A stretch of DNA of 64,000 nucleotides from positions 1-64,000 of the forward strand of contig JAEZXR010000121.1 in the NCBI GenBank assembly GCA_023419605.1, written 5' to 3'. Shown in pieces: positions 8,526 through 17,108 of the stretch. The notes beneath the pieces were generated by a model, which saw only the letters and a program-made list of their open reading frames with translations, was not told the DNA's origin and did no database searches. The stretch's first letter is position 1; every line of letters begins with the position of its first letter. The position numbers and the translations under genes were made by a program. The stretch comes from Bacillota bacterium (GTDB lineage: Bacteria > Bacillota > Clostridia > Acetivibrionales > JAEZXR01).

Positions 8526-10184
8526 ATGAAAAAGGTTTTAGCGCTCTCATTATGCGTAGCAGTGACAGCATCATCTCTATTGGCAGGCTGCTCCAAAAAG
8601 CCCGAGGAGAAAAAGCCGCAGTATGCTAAGGCAGCCCAAAGCTCCATTGTGACGGAAGCCGGCACTTTTCCCGTAACCAAGGAGAAATCAACCTTGAAGG
8701 TATTGATTCCTCAGAGTACATTTGTTCAGGACTATACAACTAACGAATTTACCAAATTGTATGAAGAGAAAACCAATGTACATGTGGATTGGAACATCAT
8801 TGCCGGCAGCGGCGACCAGATTACCCAGAAGATCAGTATGATTCTGGCCAGCGGAAGTGACTATCCGGATGTTATTATCTCAAACCTGAACAAGGCACAG
8901 ACCGTGGTCTATGGAACCCAAGGGGTGCTTCTGCCGCTGAATAGTTTTATTGATAAATATGCTCTTCATCTCAAGAAAGCCTTTGCAGAAGACGACTTTT
9001 TAAGAAGGTCTTCCATTTATACCGATGGAAATATATATTTCTTCCCTAAATTGACTTATGTGTACCACCAGACCCTGGAGAACAAAATGTGGGTGAACCA
9101 GTCCTGGATGGATAAACTGGGGTTAAAAGCCCCGGGTACTACAGATGATTTCTACCAGATGTTGAAGGCTTTCAAGGAAAAAGACCCCAATGGCAATGGT
9201 AAAGCGGATGAAGTTGCAATGGCCAGCCAGGGTGTGAAGGGGACTAACGGTATGGTGCGCTATTTGATGAGCGCATTTACCACCCCGGAAGGATATTATG
9301 TGGATAACGGAAAGGTGAAGTACGCACCGGCCAATCCAGAATACAAGGATGGTCTGAAATACATCAAGAAGTTATATGATGAAGGGTTAATTGCGAAGGA
9401 CAGCCTTACCATGGACAGAAAGCAAATCACTGCTATGGCGGAGACTCCCGGAGCTTCTGTCCTCGGAGCATCACCTGCACTGTGGTATGGTATGTTTACT
9501 ACCAATAACGCGCCCAGCGGCCGTTATAAGGAGTATACCAGTATTCCGCCCGTCAAAGGGCCTAAAGGGGTTCAGATGTCTATGGCTAGACAGGAAAATG
9601 TCGGGGTGCTGGGGGTAGTTACCAAGAGCTGCAAGTACCCGGAAATAGCCACACGCTGGATTGACTGGTTCTATTCCATGGAAGGCAACCTGACTGCAGC
9701 GTGGGGTCCGGAGGATAAAGGGTGGAGAAAAGGAAAACCGGAAGAAAAAGGGATCGACGGCGGACCGGCTTTGTATGCTTACCTGGGCAACCAGCAATTT
9801 GGACAGAATCAGAATGCGCACTGGTCCAGTTCAGTTCAGGCTTACGAGTCGGTGAAATTCAGAATGGGCCTTGTGGCAACGGATCCGAATGAAACAGAGC
9901 CCCGCCTTTACAAGGAAACCAAAGAAAAGTATGAAAAGTATAAAGTGGATAACGGCCTGCCTTTCCTGTATATGTCTGAACAGGATACACAGGACAGTGC
10001 CCAGTTGGATGTTCTGATCAGCAAGGCCTGGGAAGAAGGTCTTGCACAGGTCATTGCAGCGGGCAAGGATGTGGATAAGGAATGGGATACCATGATAGAT
10101 AACATCAACAAAATCGGATTGAAAAAATCCATCGACCTCCGCCAGAAAGCCTATGACGAATACGTGAAATCAACTAAGAAATAG
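8526..10184 (+). CDS. Solute-binding lipoprotein, LplA/YtcQ-type (system 1)
   Basis: A 552-residue extracellular substrate-binding protein for an oligosaccharide. It has a lipoprotein signal peptide with lipobox LLAGC (lipidated Cys about residue 22) and an SBP family 1 fold with a DPNGNGKADEV calcium-loop-like motif typical of this large subclass. The ATG follows GAAGGAGGAG. It is last in the operon here, whereas in systems 2 and 3 the binding-protein gene comes first. The substrate cannot be told from sequence. The neighbouring GH36-like gene makes alpha-galactosides one possibility, but that is weak. Confidence 0.92.
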   Translation: MKKVLALSLCVAVTASSLLAGCSKKPEEKKPQYAKAAQSSIVTEAGTFPVTKEKSTLKVLIPQSTFVQDYTTNEFTKLYEEKTNVHVDWNIIAGSGDQITQKISMILASGSDYPDVIISNLNKAQTVVYGTQGVLLPLNSFIDKYALHLKKAFAEDDFLRRSSIYTDGNIYFFPKLTYVYHQTLENKMWVNQSWMDKLGLKAPGTTDDFYQMLKAFKEKDPNGNGKADEVAMASQGVKGTNGMVRYLMSAFTTPEGYYVDNGKVKYAPANPEYKDGLKYIKKLYDEGLIAKDSLTMDRKQITAMAETPGASVLGASPALWYGMFTTNNAPSGRYKEYTSIPPVKGPKGVQMSMARQENVGVLGVVTKSCKYPEIATRWIDWFYSMEGNLTAAWGPEDKGWRKGKPEEKGIDGGPALYAYLGNQQFGQNQNAHWSSSVQAYESVKFRMGLVATDPNETEPRLYKETKEKYEKYKVDNGLPFLYMSEQDTQDSAQLDVLISKAWEEGLAQVIAAGKDVDKEWDTMIDNINKIGLKKSIDLRQKAYDEYVKSTKK

Positions 10185-10243
10185 AATACAGAGATAAGGG
10201 ATAGAAACTCCGTTTAATTCCGGCTTTATTATGCTAGCGGAAG

Positions 10244-10266
10244 GAATTCAATTTAAGAACCGTCCC
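10244..10266 (-). repeat. Solo REP-like end copy (RAYT-associated)
   Basis: On the - strand this reads GGGACGGTTCTTAAATTGAA and continues TTC. It combines the GGTTCTT of the right end and the CTTAAATTGAAT of the left end of the RAYT element at 3030-3943. It lies in the gap between two convergent operons. Confidence 0.65.
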
Positions 10267-10284
10267 TGAATTAACAGACAATAG

Positions 10285-10328
10285 AAAAAACCCATAGCAG
10301 ACTCTACACGGTCCGCTATGGGTTTTTT
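10285..10328. terminator. Bidirectional terminator between transporter operons 1 and 2
   Basis: A perfect 14-bp stem, AAAAAACCCATAGC with GCTATGGGTTTTTT, carries A and T tracts on both sides. It lies between the convergent lipoprotein gene (+) and permease gene (-) and can serve both. Confidence 0.9.
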
Positions 10329-10369
10329 AATTCTCGAATAAATATCGTTAGCTGCTGCATTTATTAAAA

Positions 10370-11275
10370 TCAACCTTTTACCGATCCGATCATAACTCCT
10401 TTGACGAAGTACTTCTGTACAAAAGGATACGCAACAAGCAGCGGTACGCTGGCAACAATAATCAAGGAGTACTTTAAAAGCTCATTCAAATACAGCCTTC
10501 GGTTTTCATCGGCTACATTCAGTGTCAAATCACTGGCCGCATTGCTCATCAACAGAATTTCCCGCAGGAAGATTTGCAAGGGAAACTTCTTCCTGTCCGA
10601 CAGGTACAGCAGGGCATCAAAGAAGCTATTCCAATGCCCTACGGCATAGAATAGGGTTATGACTGCCGTGATGGCCCCGGAAAGCGGCAGCACAATGCTG
10701 ACCAGAAACCTCAGGTTGGTACAGCCGTCGATCCTGCCCGAATCCAGCAGTTCATCCGAGATATTAGTAGCAAAATAGGTTCTGGTGACAATGACATTAT
10801 AAACACTCATAGCCCCCGGAATCAGCAGGGCCAGCCTTGAGTTGTTGAGTCCCAGGTTATTGACCAGGATGTAGGTAGGTATCATTCCGCCGGAAAAAAT
10901 CATGGTAAAGGTAAATATCATCATGATGATATTCCTTCCGTAAAAATCTTTCCTTGACAGCGGATAGGCCGCAGCAATGGTTACCAGGATATTGATCAAA
11001 GTTCCTACAACCGTGTAGAAAATACTATTTCCATAGCCAATCCATACATTTTTATACCCTATGACAGCCTTATACCCTTCCAGACTGGGTTCTACCGGAA
11101 GAATCCATACCTTGCCGGAAACCAGCGCAGCCGGTGAGCTGAAGGAGGCACTGGCAACATAAAGGAGGGGATATAACACCACCAGGAAAAACAGAAAAGC
11201 AAATACATGGTTCACCCCGTTAAAAACCTTATCGACTCCAGTCTCCTTGATTAGTTTATTCCTTCGTTGTTTCAT
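10370..11275 (-). CDS. ABC sugar transporter permease, YtcP-type (system 2)
   Basis: A 301-residue inner-membrane permease and paralogue of the 7534 product, with the EAA-type loop LLDSGRIDGCTNLRFLVSIV and C-terminus FVKGVMIGSVKG. The ATG at 11275 follows AGGTG with a 6-base spacer; an in-frame GTG at 11284 is too close to that site. It is the last gene of operon 2 (lipoprotein, LplB type, YtcP type), 18 bases after the LplB-type gene. Confidence 0.92.
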   Translation of the reverse strand: MKQRRNKLIKETGVDKVFNGVNHVFAFLFFLVVLYPLLYVASASFSSPAALVSGKVWILPVEPSLEGYKAVIGYKNVWIGYGNSIFYTVVGTLINILVTIAAAYPLSRKDFYGRNIIMMIFTFTMIFSGGMIPTYILVNNLGLNNSRLALLIPGAMSVYNVIVTRTYFATNISDELLDSGRIDGCTNLRFLVSIVLPLSGAITAVITLFYAVGHWNSFFDALLYLSDRKKFPLQIFLREILLMSNAASDLTLNVADENRRLYLNELLKYSLIIVASVPLLVAYPFVQKYFVKGVMIGSVKG

Positions 11276-11293
11276 GCGATTCACCTCTCCTCT

Positions 11294-12262
11294 TTACCAC
11301 AAACTGGTGTCGCTGATTTTTTTTGCGATTTTGTTTGCACAGATTATCAATATAAGACTAATGACGGACTTAAACATACCGATGGCAGTGACATAGGAAA
11401 AGTTCGGCAGTCCCGAGGCTATACCGATATTATATACATACGTATCAATGACTTCGGAGGATTCCATATTCAGCGGGTTCTGCAGCAATAATACCTTCTG
11501 GAATCCTACATTCATGATTCTTCCAATATTCATAATCAGCAATATTATGATGGTCGGTGCAATACCCGGAAGGTCAATATGCCATATCCTCCTGACTTTA
11601 CTGGCTCCATCCATTAATGCAGCTTCATGGAGCTGTGGATCGATTCCGGCAAGTGCTGCCAGGTATATAATCGATCCCCAGCCTGCCTCCTGCCATATTC
11701 CGGACCATACATAGATGGACTTGAAATATGCCGGGTTCCCCAGAAAGTTTACTCTTTGGCCTCCCAGCAGCTCGATCAGATTATTTATAAAACCGATTCT
11801 TACCGACAGCATTTGAGTAATCAAACCCGCTATGACCACCACAGATATGAAATGAGGCGCGTAGGTCGTCATTTGAACAACCTTCTTGAATCTTTCATTC
11901 CTAAGATAGTTTAAGGATATGGCCAGTAGAATCGGAAACGGAAACCCTACTGCCAGGTTATATACGCTTAATACTAAAGTATTCTTGAGCAGGAGTACAA
12001 ACTGGTAGGAATGAAAAAACCGTTCAAAGTGCGCCAGGCCCACCCATTTGCTGGCGAATATCCCCTTTGCCAGGTTAAAATTTTTAAAAGCAATTTGCAA
12101 GCCATACATTGGCAGATAGTGGAATACTATTACATAGATAATGGGAATCAGTATCAGCAGGTAGAGCTCCCAGTTTATCCGAAGCTGCTTTAACAGCTTC
12201 CACTGTTTTTTCCCTGCTGCCGGCTTGTTCCCTTTTGTTTGGGCCACACGAGTTACGTCCAT
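11294..12262 (-). CDS. ABC sugar transporter permease, LplB-type (system 2)
   Basis: A 322-residue inner-membrane permease with the EAA loop EAALMDGASKVRRIWHIDLPG, nearly identical to that of system 1, and C-terminus KKISDTSLW. The ATG at 12262 (MDVTRV) is chosen because GGAG lies 8 bases upstream; the reading frame extends further upstream without a good site. About 245 bases separate it from the lipoprotein gene. That gap carries the structured repeat element described at 12302-12511. Confidence 0.92.
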   Translation of the reverse strand: MDVTRVAQTKGNKPAAGKKQWKLLKQLRINWELYLLILIPIIYVIVFHYLPMYGLQIAFKNFNLAKGIFASKWVGLAHFERFFHSYQFVLLLKNTLVLSVYNLAVGFPFPILLAISLNYLRNERFKKVVQMTTYAPHFISVVVIAGLITQMLSVRIGFINNLIELLGGQRVNFLGNPAYFKSIYVWSGIWQEAGWGSIIYLAALAGIDPQLHEAALMDGASKVRRIWHIDLPGIAPTIIILLIMNIGRIMNVGFQKVLLLQNPLNMESSEVIDTYVYNIGIASGLPNFSYVTAIGMFKSVISLILIICANKIAKKISDTSLW

Positions 12263-12301
12263 TTTATCAACTCCATCTCCTATTCGCTCATAAAAAGTGC
12301 A

Positions 12302-12511
12302 CACCCGGTCAATTCACAGCCAAGCTGCAGCAAGGGGTTCATTACCCGGGTAGACATTCAGCGGCTCTATGCAATTTGCTTATAACAACGGAAGAAATTG
12401 CGGAGCAATTTCAACACACCGTTTCAACGAGGCGGGAGATATGCTCGCCGCCTATAAAGTTAATCGGTACCCACCACCTATAGAGGTGGGGAACATCTTA
12501 TGCCTCGTTAT
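12302..12511. repeat. Structured intergenic repeat element (copy 2)
   Basis: This gap contains several hairpins: ACCCGG/CCGGGT (12304-12351), GAAATTGC/GCAATTTC (about 12391-12410), a GAGGCGG.../CCGCCT stem (about 12430-12455), and CCACC/GGTGG around TATAGA. The last of these plus CATCTTATGCCTCGTTAT recurs at 1-43. Its edge coincides with the stop codon of the lipoprotein gene. It could be a non-autonomous palindrome-associated element or a structured RNA; its family was not identified. Confidence 0.5.
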
Positions 12512-14199
12512 TTCTTTTTCGCTTTCTGGTTCTCGTTATAAGCATCCTGTGTTACTTTTACATATTCTTTCACACCCGCATTTTCCAATTCCTTCAGGTA
12601 CGTATTCCAATCCTTATCCAAATCAAGATTCCCTGTAACGAACTTTACCATGAAGGTTTGCACAACTTTATGCATGGCAGTCCTTAAATCACCGGTCTTC
12701 GTTAACTGCTCCTCACTTAAGAACATGAACGGAACCTTTTGATTAAGAGCAGAAAAGGGCTTGTATAGATCCTTGGTCGCATTGTACAGTCTGACCTCTA
12801 TTTCATCCTTGGCAGAGCCCGACAACCTGTAGTCGTTGGAATTGTAGCCATTCAGGGTCTGCGACCAGTGTACATTCTGCTTGGTTCCAAAAGTAACGAT
12901 CGCTTCATAGGTGGCAGGCCTTCCATCAATCCCCTTAGTTCCCGGATCCGGCCGCTTCCAGCCAATGCCCGGCTTGCCCATGGAAGGATTAAATTCCAGC
13001 TCAAGATCCTTTTCCAGATCATAAATAGTATCCATCCAACGCATGGCAGCTTCAGGAATCTTACAGTTTTTCGTTATGACGAAGGTACCTATCCCGGAAC
13101 CGATGGAAGGGCTATAGCCCCTGTCATATCCGAAAGCCTTCCCGGAAGGGCCTTTGAGTACAGGTAGAGGAACATATTCCTTATACCGGCCACTGGGTCC
13201 CTTATCTACGGTAAAATGAGCCCAATACAGGGAAGTTGCGGCTCCAAGCCTGCAGCCTCCCGGGTCTTCCCCAAGGGCCGTCAATGCTTTCCGGTCCTGG
13301 GTGAAGGACTCTGCCAGGAGGAGCTTTTCATCGATAAGCTTTTTGATATACCGCAAGGCATCCTTGTATTCAGGCTTATCTGCCGCAAACTCGATCTTTC
13401 CGTTGTTATTCATCAGATAGTTGCCCCGTTCATAAAACAGGAAGGACTGCATGAGGTAACTCTCGATTTCGTTGTTTCCGTTTTTCTCTCCATCCGCTCC
13501 TGCCAACGGAACTTCATCCGCTTTGCCGTTACCGTTCGGATCCCTGGTTTTGAAAGCCTTTAATGTTTCATAAAATTCTTCCGTCGTTGTGGGCACCTTA
13601 AGTCCCATCGTATCCAGCCATGGCTTGTAGATCCATGCCTTTTTCGGCATCGTACTGTGGAAAACCTCTCCTACATTAGGTATATGGTATATATTTCCGT
13701 TGGGTGTTACCATGAAATCCTGTACGTAAGGTGACTTTTTCAGCATGTTTTTTACATTGGGCGCATACTTTTCAATCAAGTCATTGAGGGGGATAAAAAG
13801 CCCCTGGCTTCCATACATAACTAACGACGCATCTGTGATCTGTGACTGAAGGAATACATCGGGAAGGTCACTGCCTGCCAGCTTAAGCTGGACTTTTTCC
13901 TTCAAACCCGCCGCAGGTACGATTTCCCATACAACATGGATGTTTGTTTTTTCTTCATACCATTTCGTAAACTCATTGGTATTATAATCTTCTACATAAG
14001 GGTCTTGCGGGGCAAAAACAACAAGATTTTGTTTTTCCTTTACAATAGGGAACGTGCCTGGAGGTGTAACCTTTTCTTCTGTGGTTTTTCCGGTAGTATT
14101 CGACGAAGCTGTTCCTTTTTCACCTTTTGAAGTACAGCCTGTAAGGATCAGTAAAAAAACTAACATGGAGCTTATGATTGTTGTTGAGAGCTTCTTCAT
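12508..14199 (-). CDS. Solute-binding lipoprotein, LplA/YtcQ-type (system 2)
   Basis: A 563-residue extracellular binding protein with lipobox LILTGC (lipidated Cys about 22). It has the same DPNGNGKADEV motif and overall plan as the 8526 product, so the two are clear paralogues. The ATG follows AGGGGG. It is first in operon 2, preceded by a promoter (14258-14286) and a palindrome (14320-14337). The stop codon TAA is the first triplet of the adjoining repeat element, so the last residues may have been set by that insertion (inference). Confidence 0.92.
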   Translation of the reverse strand: MKKLSTTIISSMLVFLLILTGCTSKGEKGTASSNTTGKTTEEKVTPPGTFPIVKEKQNLVVFAPQDPYVEDYNTNEFTKWYEEKTNIHVVWEIVPAAGLKEKVQLKLAGSDLPDVFLQSQITDASLVMYGSQGLFIPLNDLIEKYAPNVKNMLKKSPYVQDFMVTPNGNIYHIPNVGEVFHSTMPKKAWIYKPWLDTMGLKVPTTTEEFYETLKAFKTRDPNGNGKADEVPLAGADGEKNGNNEIESYLMQSFLFYERGNYLMNNNGKIEFAADKPEYKDALRYIKKLIDEKLLLAESFTQDRKALTALGEDPGGCRLGAATSLYWAHFTVDKGPSGRYKEYVPLPVLKGPSGKAFGYDRGYSPSIGSGIGTFVITKNCKIPEAAMRWMDTIYDLEKDLELEFNPSMGKPGIGWKRPDPGTKGIDGRPATYEAIVTFGTKQNVHWSQTLNGYNSNDYRLSGSAKDEIEVRLYNATKDLYKPFSALNQKVPFMFLSEEQLTKTGDLRTAMHKVVQTFMVKFVTGNLDLDKDWNTYLKELENAGVKEYVKVTQDAYNENQKAKKK

Positions 14200-14257
14200 T
14201 ACAAATTCCCCCTATTCCTTATGAAAATTTTTTAGCGTGGATGCCTTATCTTTTATT

Positions 14258-14286
14258 GGTATATAAAATAACAAAAGACTTTACAA
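14258..14286 (-). promoter_or_regulatory. Candidate promoter of transporter operon 2
   Basis: On the - strand TTGTAA (14286-14281) and TATACC (14263-14258) are 17 bases apart, about 60 bases before the lipoprotein ATG. Confidence 0.5.
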
Positions 14287-14319
14287 GGAAAATAACTTCT
14301 ATCTGAAGGTTATGCTTGA

Positions 14320-14337
14320 TTTATCCGGCCGGATAAA
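14320..14337. promoter_or_regulatory. 18-bp perfect palindrome upstream of operon 2
   Basis: TTTATCCGGCCGGATAAA has no loop and is flanked by further matching bases (ATGCT/AGCAT). It lies about 34 bp upstream of the -35 of the operon-2 promoter, a position suited to an activator. Nearby, AGCATTTCTTGATTC (14392-14406) recurs as AGCATTTCTTGGTTC (14433-14447). Confidence 0.5.
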
Positions 14338-14474
14338 AGCATCCGCTGCTAGCAATTCCCATCATACTCTCTACCGGGCCTGAATCCAAGAAGCATTTCT
14401 TGATTCCTGCACATTTAATAAAATTAGCAGAGAGCATTTCTTGGTTCATTCACAATTTTTGAATAAGGTCAGTC

Positions 14475-16802
14475 TTAAAGGAATCCCTCCACCTTCTTGT
14501 ATTCACTGGGTATCACCCCCTTGCAGCGCTTAAAAGCCCTGCTGAAGGACCCCGAACTGCAGTACCCTACCTTTTCGGCGATTTCCTTTATGCACAGGTT
14601 CGTATTGGCCATTAAGATACAGGCTCTTTCAATCCGTAACTTTTCTACGTAGTCGGAAAAATTTTCCCCTGCCTGCTCCTTAAAAAAGTAGGAGAAGTTA
14701 GTGTCGGAGAAGTCAAATCTGGCGGCAGCATAACTGAGGCTCAGTTCCTGTTTCATATAATTTTCCTCAATGAATTTGAAAATTCCCTCTCTTAGCTTCG
14801 AATTACGGTTCCGCTTTCTTTCCTCCACAATATCGCACATATACATGAAAATATCGCCTACCATACCATAAGCCTCCTTTGAGGTATCCCTTTGCTTAAG
14901 CTTTTTAAGCAGGCTGCTGATATGGTAGATATGCGCGCGGTCGGAATCGCAGACCTGCTTGGATATTTTCAGCGCGGTTCCTCTCATTTCGTTGAGGAGA
15001 TTGCTTATCATATCAACAGACATATTGGTTTTTTCAAAGTTCTCCCGGTAGATCATTTCCAAAAGCTTGCCGGCTTCCTGCCTGTTCCCCGCTTTTACAA
15101 GATTGATGAGGCGCAGTTCCAGGTCCACAGGATAATAATAAAGCCAATTCTCTCCATTGAGCTCTTCCTGGAGGGATAGTTCTCCATAGTTCGCCGCCTT
15201 TGCGGCATCCATTGCGTTTTTTGCCTCACTGTAGGAGTAATAGAGGTCCAGCAAGCTGCTGTAAAAATTACCGAAACCAAAGAAAAGCGTCACATTGTAT
15301 TCCTGACTGAACCGGCTCCCTACCAGCTCCAGGGCTTCCTGTAAAGCCGCCCTGGAAGCCTCTTCACTTTCCTGCGGGTACACCATCAGAAAAGCCACTG
15401 TTGCTTCGTCCATATCGGAGGCATAGGCCTCCACCCCATCGCTGCACACGTCTCCAAGGATGTTTTTCAAGATCAGCTTAAGGGCATTGAGTTCCTTCAA
15501 GGTCTCCAGGGGTAATTGCCCCTGATACCCCTTTATATGCACAAGCAGCACATTGAACCATGCTCCTTTTAAATTCAACTCCACCTGCAGCATATTCGAG
15601 TTGATTTCTTCCATGCTGCTCAGTTCCCCTTTGATGATACGGCTGATAAACTGCGCCTGTGCAAAGGGAATGTGCATCTTAAGCTTATCTCTCAGCGCCG
15701 TGTCATTGTCCATCAGCTTTGAGAAAGTAGAGTGGAGATAATTGTATTCATCCGCAACTTCTGACGATACGGCCTCGGTCCGTGCCATAACCATCCGGAT
15801 GATCTCCCTTATGGGCTTTGCATTTTTATAGGACATGAAATATGCTGTCACCAGCCCCAGCAGCAGGCACAGGACACTGGCTCCCCATACAAGGTTCCTT
15901 ATATGGTTTGCTTTTGCCAGTACCACTTCCGCCTGGGAAACAGCAACGAAAGTCCAGCCGTTTGCCTGGGATGTAGTATAGGAGAAAAGCATCCTTTTCC
16001 CATTGATGCTTCTTTCACTGTATCCCCTGGTATTTCCCTTGAGAATATCCTCCGGAATACCCGTTTCACCGGCCTTGTGTTTGGAGGCAACAACTCTTCC
16101 GGAGCTGTCCAGAACAAAAACATTCCCCCCGCCTTCGGTATTGATACCACGCAGGGGTTTCAGCATTTCATCTTCGTTTATCAAAATCATGACAGTACCG
16201 AGAGGGCCCATATACTGCTCAAAGGGCATCGAGCTGAGGTACGTGATTACAGCACGCCTGCTTCCTTCAACGAAAACAGATTGGGAGGGAATGACCTCCT
16301 TATTGTGGGACCTTCCTAAAATCTCTTTTTTCCAATCCTCATAGCGCATTTCACCATTTATATACAGGTTTCCGTAAAAGTCCCGGAGATTGTATGTACT
16401 GCTGGGCGTCAATACCGTGTTGCTGTTGGGATAAATCAGATAGTATTTCATAATGAAATTTGTTGATAGGTTATACAGAAGCTGGAGTCCTTCCAGATTT
16501 TCACGCAGGGTAGGAACGTCCGATGGCTGTATCGGACTTTTTTTGTACAGCAGCCACCGAAGACTGGAGTCGGCTGTAATGTTCATGGATAGCGTATCCA
16601 TTTCCTTCAAGCCCTGGTCAATGATATACATGGTTTGCTCCAGTAGATTGAGGTTCTCCCGCAGCGAGTCCTCCTTCACCATACTTGCAGTTTCTTTAAA
16701 AACGAGACCTGCAATGAACATGGGTATAATGAGAATAATAATGTAGGAAATCAGAAACCGTCTCAATAGTCTGTTTTTTCTATCCTTTCCTTTTGTTTTC
16801 AA
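14475..16802 (-). CDS. Membrane-bound sensor AraC-family regulator (YesN-like), system 2
   Basis: A 775-residue paralogue of the 4060 product: an N-terminal membrane helix (RRFLISYIIILIIPMFIAGLVF), an extracytoplasmic Cache-like region, a second helix (VWGASVLCLLLGLVTAYFM) and a C-terminal AraC domain (LSYAAARFDFSDTNFSYFF; IKEIAEKVGYCSSGSFSRAFK). A TTG start at 16802 is preferred because AGGGGG lies 7 bases upstream; the ATG at 16868 has no such site and would add 22 unlikely residues. It lies upstream of transporter operon 2 and is its probable activator (inference). Confidence 0.9.
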   Translation of the reverse strand: MKTKGKDRKNRLLRRFLISYIIILIIPMFIAGLVFKETASMVKEDSLRENLNLLEQTMYIIDQGLKEMDTLSMNITADSSLRWLLYKKSPIQPSDVPTLRENLEGLQLLYNLSTNFIMKYYLIYPNSNTVLTPSSTYNLRDFYGNLYINGEMRYEDWKKEILGRSHNKEVIPSQSVFVEGSRRAVITYLSSMPFEQYMGPLGTVMILINEDEMLKPLRGINTEGGGNVFVLDSSGRVVASKHKAGETGIPEDILKGNTRGYSERSINGKRMLFSYTTSQANGWTFVAVSQAEVVLAKANHIRNLVWGASVLCLLLGLVTAYFMSYKNAKPIREIIRMVMARTEAVSSEVADEYNYLHSTFSKLMDNDTALRDKLKMHIPFAQAQFISRIIKGELSSMEEINSNMLQVELNLKGAWFNVLLVHIKGYQGQLPLETLKELNALKLILKNILGDVCSDGVEAYASDMDEATVAFLMVYPQESEEASRAALQEALELVGSRFSQEYNVTLFFGFGNFYSSLLDLYYSYSEAKNAMDAAKAANYGELSLQEELNGENWLYYYPVDLELRLINLVKAGNRQEAGKLLEMIYRENFEKTNMSVDMISNLLNEMRGTALKISKQVCDSDRAHIYHISSLLKKLKQRDTSKEAYGMVGDIFMYMCDIVEERKRNRNSKLREGIFKFIEENYMKQELSLSYAAARFDFSDTNFSYFFKEQAGENFSDYVEKLRIERACILMANTNLCIKEIAEKVGYCSSGSFSRAFKRCKGVIPSEYKKVEGFL

Positions 16803-16902
16803 GGCAATACCCCCTGCATAACTTTTGAAACTATATACAATCGGATTGGTAATTGCTGATTTGGGCATCGTACAGCCAACGGTTCTGGGGCTTTACGAGG
16901 CT

Positions 16903-16935
16903 CGAATCAGCTAAGTTCCATCCGAATTTGTATAG
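16903..16935. repeat. Dispersed 33-bp repeat, copy A
   Basis: It shares 29 of 33 bases with 54816-54848, including AGCTAAGTTCCATCC. A shorter, more diverged copy lies at 59700-59724. All copies are intergenic. Confidence 0.6.
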
Positions 16936-16961
16936 CCAAACCCCATGGCGGATAAAATAAA

Positions 16962-17050
16962 AGAAGGAGAATGGATGATATTCGTATGTGTATACTGTTT
17001 TACTTGAATTTTTTAAATCTGCAAGTAAAAATATCATCTATGCTCCTTCT
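16962..17050 (-). terminator. Large composite hairpin after the GH95-like gene
   Basis: AGAAGGAG and the following GATGATATT (16962-16982) pair with AATATCATC...CTCCTTCT (17030-17050), 19 of 21 positions matching. A second stem, TTTTACTTG/CAAGTAAAA (16998-17006 with 17022-17030), is nested inside. On the - strand the outer stem is followed by TTTATTTTATCC. It lies about 60 bases after the stop at 17109, so it probably terminates the sugar-catabolic operon. Its size is unusual for a terminator. Confidence 0.55.
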
Positions 17051-17108
17051 ATAAGTGCGTTTACCAGGGCAGATGACTTACGGAAATTTCGATACAATAC
17101 CAAAAAAC

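Noticed and set aside
12320..12400. GAGCCG motif suggesting a group II intron domain V
   Set aside because: The rest of the domain V consensus (the GAAA tetraloop region and CGGUUC closing strand) is absent and no intron protein is nearby.
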